Counted from the stretch's first letter, positions 6,455-14,367 are shown. The stretch is 17,709 nt of DNA from Campylobacter sp. (GCA_017940085.1 JAGAZK010000157.1:1-17709); one strand, 5' to 3'. Numbers and translations: made by a program. Notes: generated by a model from the letters alone, not told the origin.

Positions 6455-7265
6455 TTATTTCTTGCCTACGCCAATCGGCAATCTTGAGGACATCACAAAA
6501 AGAAGCTTGGATATTTTAAGTCGTTGCGATATTGTGATTTGCGAAGATACTAGGGTAAGCAAGAGTTTAATTTCACTTCTAAATCTTAAATTTAATCTCC
6601 AAATTTCGCCAAAAAGCTTTTTCTCTTTGCATTCACACAATGAAAATGAGTTTTTTGATAAATTTGACAAAACGCAGTTTAATGAAAAAATTTGTGTTTA
6701 TATGAGCGATGCTGGAATGCCTTGTATTAGCGATCCAGGCGTAAGTTTAGTTAAATTTGCGTGGGATAATGGGATAAATTATGAAGTTTTACCTGGTGCA
6801 AATGCTGCTATCTTGAGCGCTGCTGCAAGTGGAATTATAAATAAAGAATTTTCGTTTTTGGGATTTTTGTCAAATATAGGCAAAAATCGCTTATTAGAGA
6901 TTGAAAATTTGATGAAAAATCCTTATCCATGCGTGATTTACGAATCTCCAAAAAGAATTTTAAATTTGATAGAAAATCTGGCTAAATTTGATGAAAATAG
7001 ACAAATTTTTGCTATCAAAGAAGCTACAAAAAAATTTGAAACCAAATTTAAAGGCAAAATTTGCGAAGTTTTAAAGGATTTAAAAACAGCAAATTTAAAT
7101 GGTGAGTGGTGCGTAGTGGTGGATAAATCGCCTTTTTGTTCGTCTGAAAAAATTACTACAAAAGACATAATGGATTTAAATTTACCCCCAAAACAAAAAG
7201 CAAAATTACTCTCAAAAATTACTGGCGAAGACCCAAAAAAAATCTATGCAAATTTAATAAAATAA
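6450..7265 (+). CDS. rsmI: 16S rRNA (cytidine-1402-2'-O)-methyltransferase RsmI
   Basis: This SAM-dependent enzyme methylates the ribose of C1402 in the decoding centre of 16S rRNA. The 271-aa protein has the tetrapyrrole-methylase fold markers of the family: N-terminal 'LPTPIGNLEDITKRSLDIL', 'CEDTRVSK', 'YMSDAGMPCISDPG', the SAM-site 'LPGANAAILSAAASG', and 'YESPKRI'. The start is TTG at 6450; no ATG is available before the conserved PTPIGNLEDIT block, and AAGG at 6439-6442 is seven bases upstream. Both start and ribosome site lie within a stable hairpin, so basal translation is probably low or controlled. The gene is intact and of normal size; it is 16 bases from rpmE and 35 bases before rlmB. 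Confidence 0.94.
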   Translation: MLYFLPTPIGNLEDITKRSLDILSRCDIVICEDTRVSKSLISLLNLKFNLQISPKSFFSLHSHNENEFFDKFDKTQFNEKICVYMSDAGMPCISDPGVSLVKFAWDNGINYEVLPGANAAILSAAASGIINKEFSFLGFLSNIGKNRLLEIENLMKNPYPCVIYESPKRILNLIENLAKFDENRQIFAIKEATKKFETKFKGKICEVLKDLKTANLNGEWCVVVDKSPFCSSEKITTKDIMDLNLPPKQKAKLLSKITGEDPKKIYANLIK

Positions 7266-7300
7266 GCTCTTTTTTAAGCGTATTTTGGTAATATTTGGCG

Positions 7301-7975
7301 ATGATTATTTTTGGTAAGCAATTAGTTTTTCATGTTTTGCAAAAACACTCTGAGCAAATACAAACTATATATTTAGCTAAAGATGTGGAAAAATCAGTAT
7401 TTAATATGATTAAAAAACATGGCAAAAAAATTGAAAAACTAGATTTCAAAAAAGCCCAAGCTTTAGCTAGAGGCGGTAATCATCAAGGTTTTTTAGCTTT
7501 GGTTGAAGATTTTGAATTGGCAAAATTTTCAGATTTAAAGTCGCTCGATCGCTTAGTCGTGCTTTATGGCATTAGCGATGTAGGTAATATCGGCTCTATA
7601 ATCCGCACAGCCTATGCTTTGGGAGCAGATGGTTTGGTGATTGTCGCTAAAAATTTAGCAATCGATGGAGTTATGAGAGCTAGTTGTGGAGCGGCTTATG
7701 AATTGCCTATTGCTTTGGTAGATGACGGACTTGGTGCGTTAAATGAACTAAAACAAAGCGGATTTGAGATTTATGCGGCAGATGCAAATGGATCTAAAAT
7801 CAATAAAAAAGCTGAAAAATTTGTGTTAGTAATGGGGAGCGAGAGCGATGGGATACCCAAAAAAGCTCTTGAAAAGTGCGATAAAATCGCTAGAATTGAA
7901 ATGCGTAGCGATTGGGATAGCTTAAATGTGAGCGTTGCGTTTGGAATTTTGTTTGATAGGATGATTAATGGCTAA
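7301..7975 (+). CDS. rlmB: 23S rRNA 2'-O-methyltransferase of the SpoU/TrmH family (RlmB-like)
   Basis: This is a SAM-dependent ribose methyltransferase with the SPOUT knot. Its three conserved motifs are visible: motif 1 'DVGNIGSIIRTA' (about residues 93-104), motif 2 'LVMGSESDGIP' (176-186) and motif 3 'WDSLNVSVAFGI' (205-216). An N-terminal substrate-binding domain 'IIFGKQLVFHVLQ' resembles RlmB, which modifies G2251 of 23S rRNA. From ATG 7301 the length is 224 aa; the frame is also open from TTG 7295, but the family begins at M-I-x-x-G-K-Q. No strong ribosome site is visible. The end overlaps the next gene by eight bases. SpoU paralogues are hard to separate, so a tRNA target cannot be excluded. 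Confidence 0.85.
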   Translation: MIIFGKQLVFHVLQKHSEQIQTIYLAKDVEKSVFNMIKKHGKKIEKLDFKKAQALARGGNHQGFLALVEDFELAKFSDLKSLDRLVVLYGISDVGNIGSIIRTAYALGADGLVIVAKNLAIDGVMRASCGAAYELPIALVDDGLGALNELKQSGFEIYAADANGSKINKKAEKFVLVMGSESDGIPKKALEKCDKIARIEMRSDWDSLNVSVAFGILFDRMING

Positions 7976-8906
7976 TGAAATATTGATGTTGCGAGAAATT
8001 GGCGTTGAGATGATTTCAAGATCTACTCATATTGAGGCTGTATATATTGAGTATATGATTAACAAAGATTTTGAAAACCTAAGAAAAGCTAATGCACTCG
8101 GTTATGCTAAAATAATTTCAAGAGAATTTAATATAAATCTAGATTCTTGGTGCGAAGAATACAAAACATATTTAGCTGAAATGAATAGTGTCGAGCCAGA
8201 GCAACATTTTGGTGTCAATCCGAAGCTACCATCATACACTCCAAAAAGCAAAAGTAATTATAAATTTGCCATAGTCGTGGGAATAATAGCATTGATAGCT
8301 GGTGGTTATGTGTTTGTATCGTCTCATTATTTTGATGATATGGTCTCATCTGTATTTGGCAATAGAAATGTCATAGAAAATACAAATTCAATCATAGAAG
8401 AAGCAGAAAAAAATATAAAAGAAAGTGAAAAAGAAGAAATTGTAGTCGCTGATAACAACGAAAGCGAAATAAATACTACTATATCAGCTATAGCTCCTGA
8501 TAGCAATCAAACAATCACTCCTTTAGCTCAAGAAACAGCTCAAACAAATCAAAATAATACTCCTAGTATCCAGCCATCAATCGAGCAAACTCCAAATTTA
8601 GCGGTTGTCCCTATATTAGAAGAGCCAAAAGTCGTAAAAATCAGCACTAAAAAAATGCTTTGGCTTGGTATTAAAGATCTAAGAACAATGAAAAAAGAAT
8701 CTTTGTATGTCAAAAATAGCATTGAGATAGATTTAAACAAAACTGCTCTCATACTCACAGGACATGGTGAGCTTTCTATTGATTATGGCGATACTCACAA
8801 AGATTTTAACAATAATGGCGGTATTAGATTTCATATAGACAATGGCTTTATTCAAGAAATAGATTTTAATAAATTTGTTCAGCTCAACAAAGGAAGTCAA
8901 TGGTAA
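7968..8906 (+). CDS. RodZ-like single-span membrane protein with cytoplasmic helix-turn-helix domain
   Basis: The 312-aa protein has three parts. Residues 1-70 resemble the HTH_25/RodZ N-terminal domain ('LREIGVEMISRSTHIEAVYI', 'INKDFENLRKANALGYAKII', 'FNINLDSW'). One membrane helix lies at about 98-118 (YKFAIVVGIIALIAGGYVFV). A long Ser/Thr/Asn/Gln/Glu-rich linker (about 135-220) leads to a periplasmic C-terminal domain ('KKMLWLGIKDLRTMKKESLYVKN' region to the end). RodZ proteins link MreB to the cell-wall elongation machinery, so a cell-shape role is plausible but inferred from architecture. The start ATG 7968 has AGGA at 7958-7961 and overlaps the rlmB end. The stop overlaps the next gene by seven bases, suggesting that the two products work together. 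Confidence 0.7.
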   Translation: MANEILMLREIGVEMISRSTHIEAVYIEYMINKDFENLRKANALGYAKIISREFNINLDSWCEEYKTYLAEMNSVEPEQHFGVNPKLPSYTPKSKSNYKFAIVVGIIALIAGGYVFVSSHYFDDMVSSVFGNRNVIENTNSIIEEAEKNIKESEKEEIVVADNNESEINTTISAIAPDSNQTITPLAQETAQTNQNNTPSIQPSIEQTPNLAVVPILEEPKVVKISTKKMLWLGIKDLRTMKKESLYVKNSIEIDLNKTALILTGHGELSIDYGDTHKDFNNNGGIRFHIDNGFIQEIDFNKFVQLNKGSQW

Positions 8907-9706
8907 GGATTTTATTTGTTTTACTTTTTGTATGTAGTGCTTTTGGAGCAAATTTACATGAAAATGTGAGAAATTTGATAGGCGATGATATATACAATAC
9001 AAATTATGAAAAAATGCAAGGTATTTTTTCAAATCAAAATGAATATATGGATATGTATGGAAACTTGGACTATCAAAAGATTAGCGAGACTTTGACTGCT
9101 TATTCTTTTTTAAATTTAGAATTAGATTATGTGGCTACTATGAGATTAAATTTTGAAAGTGATGCGAAGTCTTTGTTATTAGTCAAAATCGTCTCTCAAG
9201 CTCTAAAAAATATGGGTTATGTTTATTTTAGAAGTGTGGGATTTGATATGGCAAATGGCAAAACTCGCTGGAGCGTAACTGTGGCTAGTAAATCTATCGT
9301 AGATAGTGGGCGTTTGTATGAAGCTCTACTTAGAAATTCAGCCTTTATAAAAAATATATCAAGAACTAGTGAGCTTGAATTTGTTTATTCTCTAGATCTA
9401 GAAAATGCTTATTTGCTGACTGAAAGATTGCCAAAATCAAAAGATGAATTTATCAAGCCAATAGAAGCATTTTTTTATAAAATTGACAACAAAAGCACAC
9501 TAGCAATCCAGTCCCATAGGCAAAATAATTGGCATCCTATAATAAAAATTTTTGATAAAGATTTGACATTAATTAGACAAATTAAAGAAGATAAAAGAAC
9601 AAATTTTGTAAATTTTGAACTTCCAAAAAATGCTTATTATATTAGGATTAGCGATATTTATACGCTTGAAAATATAAAACATGGCTTGATTATCGAAATA
9701 AACTAA
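8900..9706 (+). CDS. Exported protein of unknown function, coupled to the RodZ-like gene
   Basis: I do not recognise a named family. The 268-aa product has a clear Sec signal peptide (MVRILFVLLFVCSAFGA, cleavage near residue 17) and no other membrane span, so it is predicted to be periplasmic. The mature part has alternating helical and strand segments, with 'RWSVTVASKSIVDSGRLYEAL' and a beta-rich C-terminal third ('WHPIIKIFDKDLTLIRQIKED'). No catalytic motif or Cys pair is evident. The ATG at 8900 is preceded by AAAGGAAG (8889-8896) within the end of the RodZ-like gene, overlapping it by seven bases. The tight coupling suggests a role at the cell envelope beside the RodZ-like protein; that is inference. 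Confidence 0.8.
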   Translation: MVRILFVLLFVCSAFGANLHENVRNLIGDDIYNTNYEKMQGIFSNQNEYMDMYGNLDYQKISETLTAYSFLNLELDYVATMRLNFESDAKSLLLVKIVSQALKNMGYVYFRSVGFDMANGKTRWSVTVASKSIVDSGRLYEALLRNSAFIKNISRTSELEFVYSLDLENAYLLTERLPKSKDEFIKPIEAFFYKIDNKSTLAIQSHRQNNWHPIIKIFDKDLTLIRQIKEDKRTNFVNFELPKNAYYIRISDIYTLENIKHGLIIEIN

Positions 9707-9714
9707 GGCACAAA

Positions 9715-9786
9715 ATGTTTTTTATTATAAATTTACTCACAAATTTAAAAGATCTGGCGACCACCGGTATCAAATTAGCACTTTGA
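9715..9786 (+). other. Possible 23-codon leader peptide ORF before the aminotransferase-hom operon
   Basis: ATG 9715 follows AAGG (9705-9708) by six bases and opens a 23-codon frame ending at TGA 9784-9786, encoding MFFIINLLTNLKDLATTGI then KLAL. Codons 16-19 are ACC ACC GGT ATC (Thr-Thr-Gly-Ile), and the 3' end runs through the inverted repeat at 9765-9791. Thr and Ile are end products of the pathway served by the downstream hom gene. It is short and could be chance. Confidence 0.25.
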
Positions 9787-9791
9787 TACCG
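9765..9791. promoter_or_regulatory. Perfect 10-bp inverted repeat upstream of the aminotransferase operon
   Basis: CGGTATCAAA (9765-9774) and TTTGATACCG (9782-9791) are perfect complements around a 7-base spacer. It ends 11 bases before the TATAAT at 9803-9808, so it covers the position where a -35 element would be. It is not followed by a T-run, which argues against a simple terminator; an operator or an RNA attenuator stem are the alternatives. Confidence 0.6.
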
Positions 9792-9802
9792 CTTTGGCAA
9801 TT

Positions 9803-9808
9803 TATAAT
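9803..9808 (+). promoter_or_regulatory. -10 box of the aminotransferase-hom-yraN operon
   Basis: TATAAT is followed by the ribosome site AAGGAG (9816-9821) and ATG 9829. The leader would be only about 15 nt, which is short but usable. Confidence 0.5.
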
Positions 9809-9828
9809 TAAATTTAAGGAGATTAAAA

Positions 9829-11034
9829 ATGTTTGATGAAATTCGTTTTAATAAAATTGAAAGATTACCAAATTATGCGTTTGCTGAAATGGGAGCTATG
9901 AAAATGGCTGCTAGGAGAGCTGGAGAAGATATAATAGATCTATCAATGGGAAATCCAACTGGTCCTACACCACAACACATAGTAGAAAAACTTTGTGAAG
10001 CTGCACAAAAAGACAAAAATCACGGATATAGTGTAAGTCAAGGTATTTATAAACTTCGTTTGGCTATTTGTAATTGGTATAAAAGAAAATATAATGTTGA
10101 TTTAGATCCAGAAACCGAAGCAGTCGCTGTAATGGGAAGCAAAGAAGGTTTTGTTCATTTAGTAACTGCTATCATAAACCCTGGCGATGTAGCAGTCGTG
10201 CCTGATCCTGCTTATCCGATACATACTCAAGCATTTATTTTAGCTGGTGGAAATGTCGTAAAAATGCCTTTGGATTATAATGAAAATTTAGAGCTTGATG
10301 AAGATAAATTTTTTGCAAATTTACAAAATATCATTGATGAAAGCATTCCTAGACCAAAATATGTAGTAGTAAATTTCCCACACAATCCAACCACAGTCAT
10401 TTGCTATAAGAGTTTTTATGAAAAACTTGTAGCAATGTCAAAAAAAGAAAGATTTTATATTATTAGCGACATTGCTTATGCTGAGCTTGGATTTGATGGC
10501 TATAAAACACCTAGCATTTTTGAAGTTGAAGGTGCAAAAGATGTCGCTGTGGAGTGCTATACGCTTTCAAAAAGCTACAATATGGCAGGTTGGCGTGTAG
10601 GATTTGTTTGCGGAAACAAAAAACTAATTTTTGCTCTTAAAAAAATCAAATCTTGGTTTGATTATGGAATGTTCACTCCTATTCAAGTAGCTGCAACCGT
10701 CGCACTTGATGGACCGCAAGATTGCGTAGAAGAAAATAGAGCTATGTATGAGCATAGACGAGATGTTTTAGTTGAAAGCTTTGGAGCTGCTGGTTGGGAG
10801 ATAGCAAAATCTCGTGCAAGTATGTTTGCATGGGCGAAACTTCCACCGCAAGTAGGAAATATAGGTTCAAACGAATTTGCAAAACAACTTCTAACAAAAG
10901 CTAAAGTCGCAGTTAGTGCAGGTGGTGGATTTGGTGTAGCTGGAGATAAATATGTCAGGATTGCTCTTATAGAAAACGACAATCGTATCCGTCAAGCAGC
11001 ACGAAATATCAAGCAATACTTGAAAGAATTATAA
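9829..11034 (+). CDS. Class I/II pyridoxal-phosphate aminotransferase (AlaC / LL-DAP aminotransferase type)
   Basis: The 401-aa protein has the fold type I aminotransferase pattern: 'DLSMGNPTGPTP' near the N-terminus, 'GYSVSQGIYKLRLAI', 'PDPAYPIH', 'NFPHNPTT', 'ISDIAYAELGFDG', and the cofactor-binding lysine in 'TLSKSYNMAGWRVGF' (about residue 239), with the C-terminal Arg region 'YVRIALIEN'. Such proteins are often annotated as LL-diaminopimelate or alanine aminotransferase. It is co-transcribed with hom (one-base overlap, TAATG at 11032-11036), which suggests a role in amino-acid biosynthesis, but the amino donor and acceptor cannot be decided from sequence. It has a strong ribosome site and may have its own promoter. 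Confidence 0.9.
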   Translation: MFDEIRFNKIERLPNYAFAEMGAMKMAARRAGEDIIDLSMGNPTGPTPQHIVEKLCEAAQKDKNHGYSVSQGIYKLRLAICNWYKRKYNVDLDPETEAVAVMGSKEGFVHLVTAIINPGDVAVVPDPAYPIHTQAFILAGGNVVKMPLDYNENLELDEDKFFANLQNIIDESIPRPKYVVVNFPHNPTTVICYKSFYEKLVAMSKKERFYIISDIAYAELGFDGYKTPSIFEVEGAKDVAVECYTLSKSYNMAGWRVGFVCGNKKLIFALKKIKSWFDYGMFTPIQVAATVALDGPQDCVEENRAMYEHRRDVLVESFGAAGWEIAKSRASMFAWAKLPPQVGNIGSNEFAKQLLTKAKVAVSAGGGFGVAGDKYVRIALIENDNRIRQAARNIKQYLKEL

Positions 11035-12299
11035 TGAATATAGCTATTCTTGGTGTCGGGACTGTGGGGACTGGGGTCGTAAATATCCTAGCAGAAAACA
11101 AAAATTTAATCACAGCTAGAGCTGGAGAGCCGATAATTCCAGTTGTTGGCGTGGTAAGAGATCTTAGTAAGCACAAAAACTCAAATTTAGAACTCACTAC
11201 AGATATTGATAGCGTCATAAATAGAGATGATATTGATGTTTTTGTAGAATTAATGGGTGGAGTTGATAAACCATATAAGATAGTTGGTGAGATTTTAAAA
11301 CGCAAAAAGCCGGTAGTTACAGCCAATAAAGCTCTTCTTGCATATCATAGAAGCGATCTTGAAAATTTAGCTGGTGATACTCCTTTTGGATATGAAGCAA
11401 GTGTGGCTGGCGGGATTCCTATCATAAAAGCTTTAAGAGAAGGTTTGAGTGCCAATAAAATAGAAAAAATAATGGGTATTTTAAACGGCACTAGCAATTA
11501 TATTCTTACAAATATGATGAAAAACGAACTCCCATTTGATGAGGTGCTAAAAACTGCTCAAAATTTAGGCTACGCAGAAGCAGATCCTACATTTGATATA
11601 GGTGGATTTGACGCAGCACACAAGCTTTTGATATTAGCAAGTATCGCATATAATGTAAATGCCAAACCTGAAGATATTTTAATAGAAGGTATCGAAAAAA
11701 TCAATTCTGAAGATATATTTTTTGCAAACGAATTTGGCTATGCTATAAAACTTCTTGCTATTGCCAAAAGATACGAAAAAGAAGTAGAATTAAGAGTTCA
11801 GCCTGTGCTTTTATCCAAAGATAAAATGATAGCCAAAGTAGATGGTGTAATGAACGCAATAAGCGTAACAGGCAATGCAGTTGGTGAAAATTTGTTTTAT
11901 GGAGCTGGAGCTGGTGGAAATGCGACAGCAAGTGCAGTGATAAGCGATCTTATTGACATAGCAAGACAAATCAAAAGCCCAATGCTAGGATACAAAGCCC
12001 CAAATGAGCTTGTTAAATTAAATTTACTTCCAAAAGAAAAAATCCAAACCAAATTTTATATGCGTTTAAGTGTGGCTGATAAAGTCGGAGTTTTAGCACA
12101 AATTGCAAATTTGATGAGTCAAAATAATCTCTCAATCGATAGCTTTTTGCAAAAACCAAGAATCAATGAAAATGACTTTACTACGCTGTATTTTACAACT
12201 CATACTTGTTTGGAATCCGATATGCAAAAAGCGATCTCTTTTATATCAAAACAAGATTTTGTCAAAAGTGAGCCTTTTATGATGAGAATTGAAAAGTGA
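11034..12299 (+). CDS. hom: Homoserine dehydrogenase
   Basis: This enzyme reduces aspartate-beta-semialdehyde to homoserine with NAD(P)H, the entry to threonine, methionine and isoleucine. The 421-aa protein has the nucleotide motif 'ILGVGTVGTGV' (residues 5-15), 'VVTANKALLA' with its catalytic-region Lys, the signature block 'GILNGTSNYILTNM', and 'AEADPTFDIGGFDAAHKL'. The last 80 or so residues form an ACT domain ('LSVADKVGVLAQIANLMSQ'), the usual site for threonine feedback. It is the monofunctional type, with no aspartokinase fused. It overlaps the aminotransferase by one base and yraN by four. Aspartate-beta-semialdehyde is also the substrate of the polyamine enzyme at 4535-5749. Confidence 0.96.
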   Translation: MNIAILGVGTVGTGVVNILAENKNLITARAGEPIIPVVGVVRDLSKHKNSNLELTTDIDSVINRDDIDVFVELMGGVDKPYKIVGEILKRKKPVVTANKALLAYHRSDLENLAGDTPFGYEASVAGGIPIIKALREGLSANKIEKIMGILNGTSNYILTNMMKNELPFDEVLKTAQNLGYAEADPTFDIGGFDAAHKLLILASIAYNVNAKPEDILIEGIEKINSEDIFFANEFGYAIKLLAIAKRYEKEVELRVQPVLLSKDKMIAKVDGVMNAISVTGNAVGENLFYGAGAGGNATASAVISDLIDIARQIKSPMLGYKAPNELVKLNLLPKEKIQTKFYMRLSVADKVGVLAQIANLMSQNNLSIDSFLQKPRINENDFTTLYFTTHTCLESDMQKAISFISKQDFVKSEPFMMRIEK

Positions 12300-12634
12300 G
12301 CTTAAAAGAATATTTATTTGGATTTAAAAGCGAAGATAAAGCCGTAAAATATCTAAAAAACAATGATTTTGAGATAATTAAAAGAAATTTTCGCTCTAAA
12401 TTTGGTGAAATTGACATAATAGCCAAAAAGAGTGAGATTTTGCATTTTATTGAAGTTAAGGCGACTTCTGGCGAATATGAAGCTGTTTATCGGCTTACTA
12501 AAACTAAATTTGACAAAATTTTAAAAACAATAAATTATTTTTTTATGAAAAATGGCTTTGAGAGCGATTATGAGATAGATATTATATGTGTTGAAAAAGA
12601 TAAAATTCAACATATAAAAAATATTAGTTTATAA
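12296..12634 (+). CDS. yraN: YraN family (UPF0102) nuclease-fold protein
   Basis: The 112-aa protein has the family core 'RNFRSKFGEIDIIAKKSE' and 'LHFIEVKAT', the D..ExK arrangement of the PD-(D/E)XK nuclease fold. The biological role of the family is poorly defined; Holliday-junction-resolvase-like activity has been suggested from structure. The start is GTG 12296, which overlaps the hom TGA (GTGA), so it is translated by coupling; no clear ribosome site is present. Size is typical. Confidence 0.88.
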   Translation: MSLKEYLFGFKSEDKAVKYLKNNDFEIIKRNFRSKFGEIDIIAKKSEILHFIEVKATSGEYEAVYRLTKTKFDKILKTINYFFMKNGFESDYEIDIICVEKDKIQHIKNISL

Positions 12635-12654
12635 AAATTATTAACTAATAATTT
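12635..12654. promoter_or_regulatory. A/T-only inverted repeat upstream of the trxA promoter
   Basis: AAATTATTA (12635-12643) and TAATAATTT (12646-12654) are perfect 9-bp complements separated by AC. It starts right after the yraN stop and ends 12 bases before the trxA TATAAT, at the position of a -35 element. It may be an operator for an AT-rich-site regulator such as a Fur/PerR protein, or a weak hairpin; in such AT-rich DNA chance is also possible. Confidence 0.35.
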
Positions 12655-12666
12655 AAAATTCAAAAA

Positions 12667-12672
12667 TATAAT
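12667..12672 (+). promoter_or_regulatory. -10 box of trxA
   Basis: A perfect TATAAT lies 29 bases before the ATG, followed by the strong ribosome site AAAGGAG (12688-12694) six bases before ATG 12701. Confidence 0.6.
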
Positions 12673-12700
12673 TACGCAATTTTAAAAAAAGGAGAACAAA

Positions 12701-13021
12701 ATGGGAAAATATATAGAAATCGTCAATAAAGACGAGTTTTCGGCTACTACTAAAGATGGAGTTTCTTTGGTTGATTTTTGGGCACCTTGGTGCGGACCTT
12801 GCAGAATGCTTGCTCCTGTAATTGAAGAGCTTGCAAATGATTTTGACGGCAAAGCCAAAATTTGCAAAATTAATACCGATGAAGCTCAAGATTTAGCGGT
12901 TGAATTTGGCGTTAGATCTATTCCTACTTTGCTTTTTATCAAAGACGGGCAAGTAGTAGATCAAATGATTGGTGCTCAATCAAAAGTAGCAATCTCAGAC
13001 AAAATCAATTCGCTTTTATAA
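12701..13021 (+). CDS. trxA: Thioredoxin
   Basis: This cytoplasmic disulfide reductant is 106 aa with the canonical active site WAPWCGPCRM (redox cysteines C31 and C34), buried Asp in 'LVDFWAPW' and the cis-proline P75 in 'RSIPTLLF'. Size and all signature residues are those of a functional thioredoxin. It has its own promoter and ribosome site and ends at a strong terminator, with its reductase gene trxB 81 bases downstream. The two form a complete NADPH-thioredoxin system. Confidence 0.97.
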   Translation: MGKYIEIVNKDEFSATTKDGVSLVDFWAPWCGPCRMLAPVIEELANDFDGKAKICKINTDEAQDLAVEFGVRSIPTLLFIKDGQVVDQMIGAQSKVAISDKINSLL

Positions 13022-13027
13022 TTTTTA

Positions 13028-13050
13028 GGGGCAAATTTGCCCCTTATTTT
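13028..13050 (+). terminator. Rho-independent terminator after trxA
   Basis: GGGGCAAA and TTTGCCCC (13028-13043) form a perfect palindromic stem followed by TTATTTT. It starts seven bases after the trxA stop. A tight turn is needed, so the loop would open part of the AAATTT centre. Confidence 0.85.
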
Positions 13051-13102
13051 GTTGATTAAATTTAATAAATTTGATGAATAAAGTAAATTTAGGGGGATAC
13101 AA

Positions 13103-14035
13103 ATGCTTGATTTAGCAATTATCGGTGGAGGTCCAGCAGGACTTGCAGCAGGACTTTATGCGACTAGAGGCGGACTTAAAAATGTCGTGATGTTTGAAAA
13201 AGGAATGCCTGGCGGTCAAATTACAAGTAGCTCTGAAATGGAAAATTATCCAGGAGTCCCGCAAGTCCAAGATGGTATTAGTTTTATGCAGCCTTGGAGC
13301 GAACAATGCACAAGATTTGGGCTTGAGATCAAAATGGCTGGAATTCAAAAAGTCAGAAAAAATGGCGAAATTTTTGAAATTTTGCTTGAAGACGGCACTA
13401 AAGAGAGTGCAAAAGCGGTGATTGTTTGCACAGGATCTAAGCCAAGAAGGGCTAATTTTAAAGGTGAAGATGAGTTTTTTGGCAAAGGCGTTAGCACTTG
13501 TGCGACTTGTGATGGATTTTTTTACAAAGGCAAAGAAGTAGCAGTTTTGGGTGGCGGAAATACGGCACTAGAAGAAGCTTTATATTTGAGTGAGATTTGC
13601 TCAAAAGTGTATTTGATATACAGACGAGGCGAATTTAGCAAAGCTGCTCCAGTTGTCGTAGAAAAGGTCAAAAACAATCCAAAAATCGAGCTTATTTTAA
13701 ACTCAAACATAGACAAAGCTTATGGAGATGAAAAAAACGGCTTAACTGGCTTGAAAATAAAATCAAATAGCGGTGAGATTAGAGATTTGCAAGTGCCTGG
13801 AGTCTTTACTTTCGTAGGACTTGATGTGCAAAATTCAGTGCTTTTTGATGAACAAAACAATCCGATTTGCGAAATTCTTCCAAGTGGCCAAGTAAAAGTA
13901 AATCTTAAAATGCAAACAAGCGTAGCTGGACTTTTTGCAGCAGGTGATTTGAGACAAGATGCACCAAAACAAGTAGTTTGTGCAGCAGCAGATGGTGCTA
14001 CAGCAGCACTTGGAGTAATTGAATATCTCAGATAA
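13103..14035 (+). CDS. trxB: Thioredoxin reductase
   Basis: This FAD- and NADPH-dependent enzyme reduces thioredoxin. The 310-aa protein has the FAD-binding '[15 protein letters not shown]' (residues 6-20), the redox pair in CATCDG (C133, C136), the NADPH motif '[15 protein letters not shown]' (about 149-163), and the C-terminal FAD motif '[17 protein letters not shown]'. It is full length and intact. The ribosome site AGGGGG (13091-13096) precedes ATG 13103. The preceding terminator implies its own promoter in the gap; a -10-like GAATAA is weak. It converges with the outer-membrane protein array. Confidence 0.96.
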   Translation: MLDLAIIGGGPAGLAAGLYATRGGLKNVVMFEKGMPGGQITSSSEMENYPGVPQVQDGISFMQPWSEQCTRFGLEIKMAGIQKVRKNGEIFEILLEDGTKESAKAVIVCTGSKPRRANFKGEDEFFGKGVSTCATCDGFFYKGKEVAVLGGGNTALEEALYLSEICSKVYLIYRRGEFSKAAPVVVEKVKNNPKIELILNSNIDKAYGDEKNGLTGLKIKSNSGEIRDLQVPGVFTFVGLDVQNSVLFDEQNNPICEILPSGQVKVNLKMQTSVAGLFAAGDLRQDAPKQVVCAAADGATAALGVIEYLR

Positions 14036-14038
14036 AAA

Positions 14039-14139
14039 GATTTTTATTTTTAGGGAGTTTGAAAATTTCTTGTTTAATGAACTAAATTTGTTCTGTTTTT
14101 GCAAGAAATTTTCTACACAACCCTAATAATCTAAAAATC
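14039..14139. repeat. Long imperfect inverted repeat after trxB
   Basis: The segment folds back on itself over about 35 bases per arm: GATTTTTA (14039-14046), TAGGG (14051-14055) and GAAAATTTCTTG (14061-14072) pair respectively with 14132-14139, 14121-14125 and 14102-14113. The central 29 bases contain a small GAAC/GTTC stem. It starts three bases after the trxB stop, so it may be a large bidirectional terminator, or a relic of a small non-autonomous mobile element. Confidence 0.5.
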
Positions 14140-14297
14140 CTTGCTTTAAAGCTACGGTTTTTGGCTAAATTTTCGCAGCTTATTTTTGCTTCTAATTTTC
14201 CAAATCTTAAGCAGATTTCGCAAGAAATTTTTGTCTATAAATACAATAAAATTTAATTAAATTTGTGAGTAAATTTACTTAGTAGGTTTTTCATTTC
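14140..14297. other. Non-coding stretch with no recognisable feature
   Basis: AT-rich DNA with stops in all long frames. A third copy of CAAGAAATTTT (14220-14230) repeats the inner arm of the preceding inverted repeat. I see no gene, promoter or RNA here. Confidence 0.4.
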
Positions 14298-14310
14298 GCT
14301 CAGTATGACA
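14298..14310. repeat. REP-like short repeat, copy 1
   Basis: GCTCAGTATGACA here is identical to 15436-15448. On the opposite strand both read TGTCATACTGAGC next to GCGAA, resembling the widespread TCATTCTGAGCGAAGCG-type intergenic repeats of many bacteria. This copy retains only one arm plus CATTTC. Confidence 0.5.
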
Positions 14311-14367
14311 AAAAAATGCAGTATTTTTTAAAATTCGCCGTATTTTTAAAATATTCAAGAGCAAAAT

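Noticed and set aside
13835..14104. 89-codon minus-strand ORF over the trxB end
   Set aside because: It is antisense to conserved trxB codons and low-complexity (Cys/Lys/Phe/Ser rich), i.e. a shadow frame.
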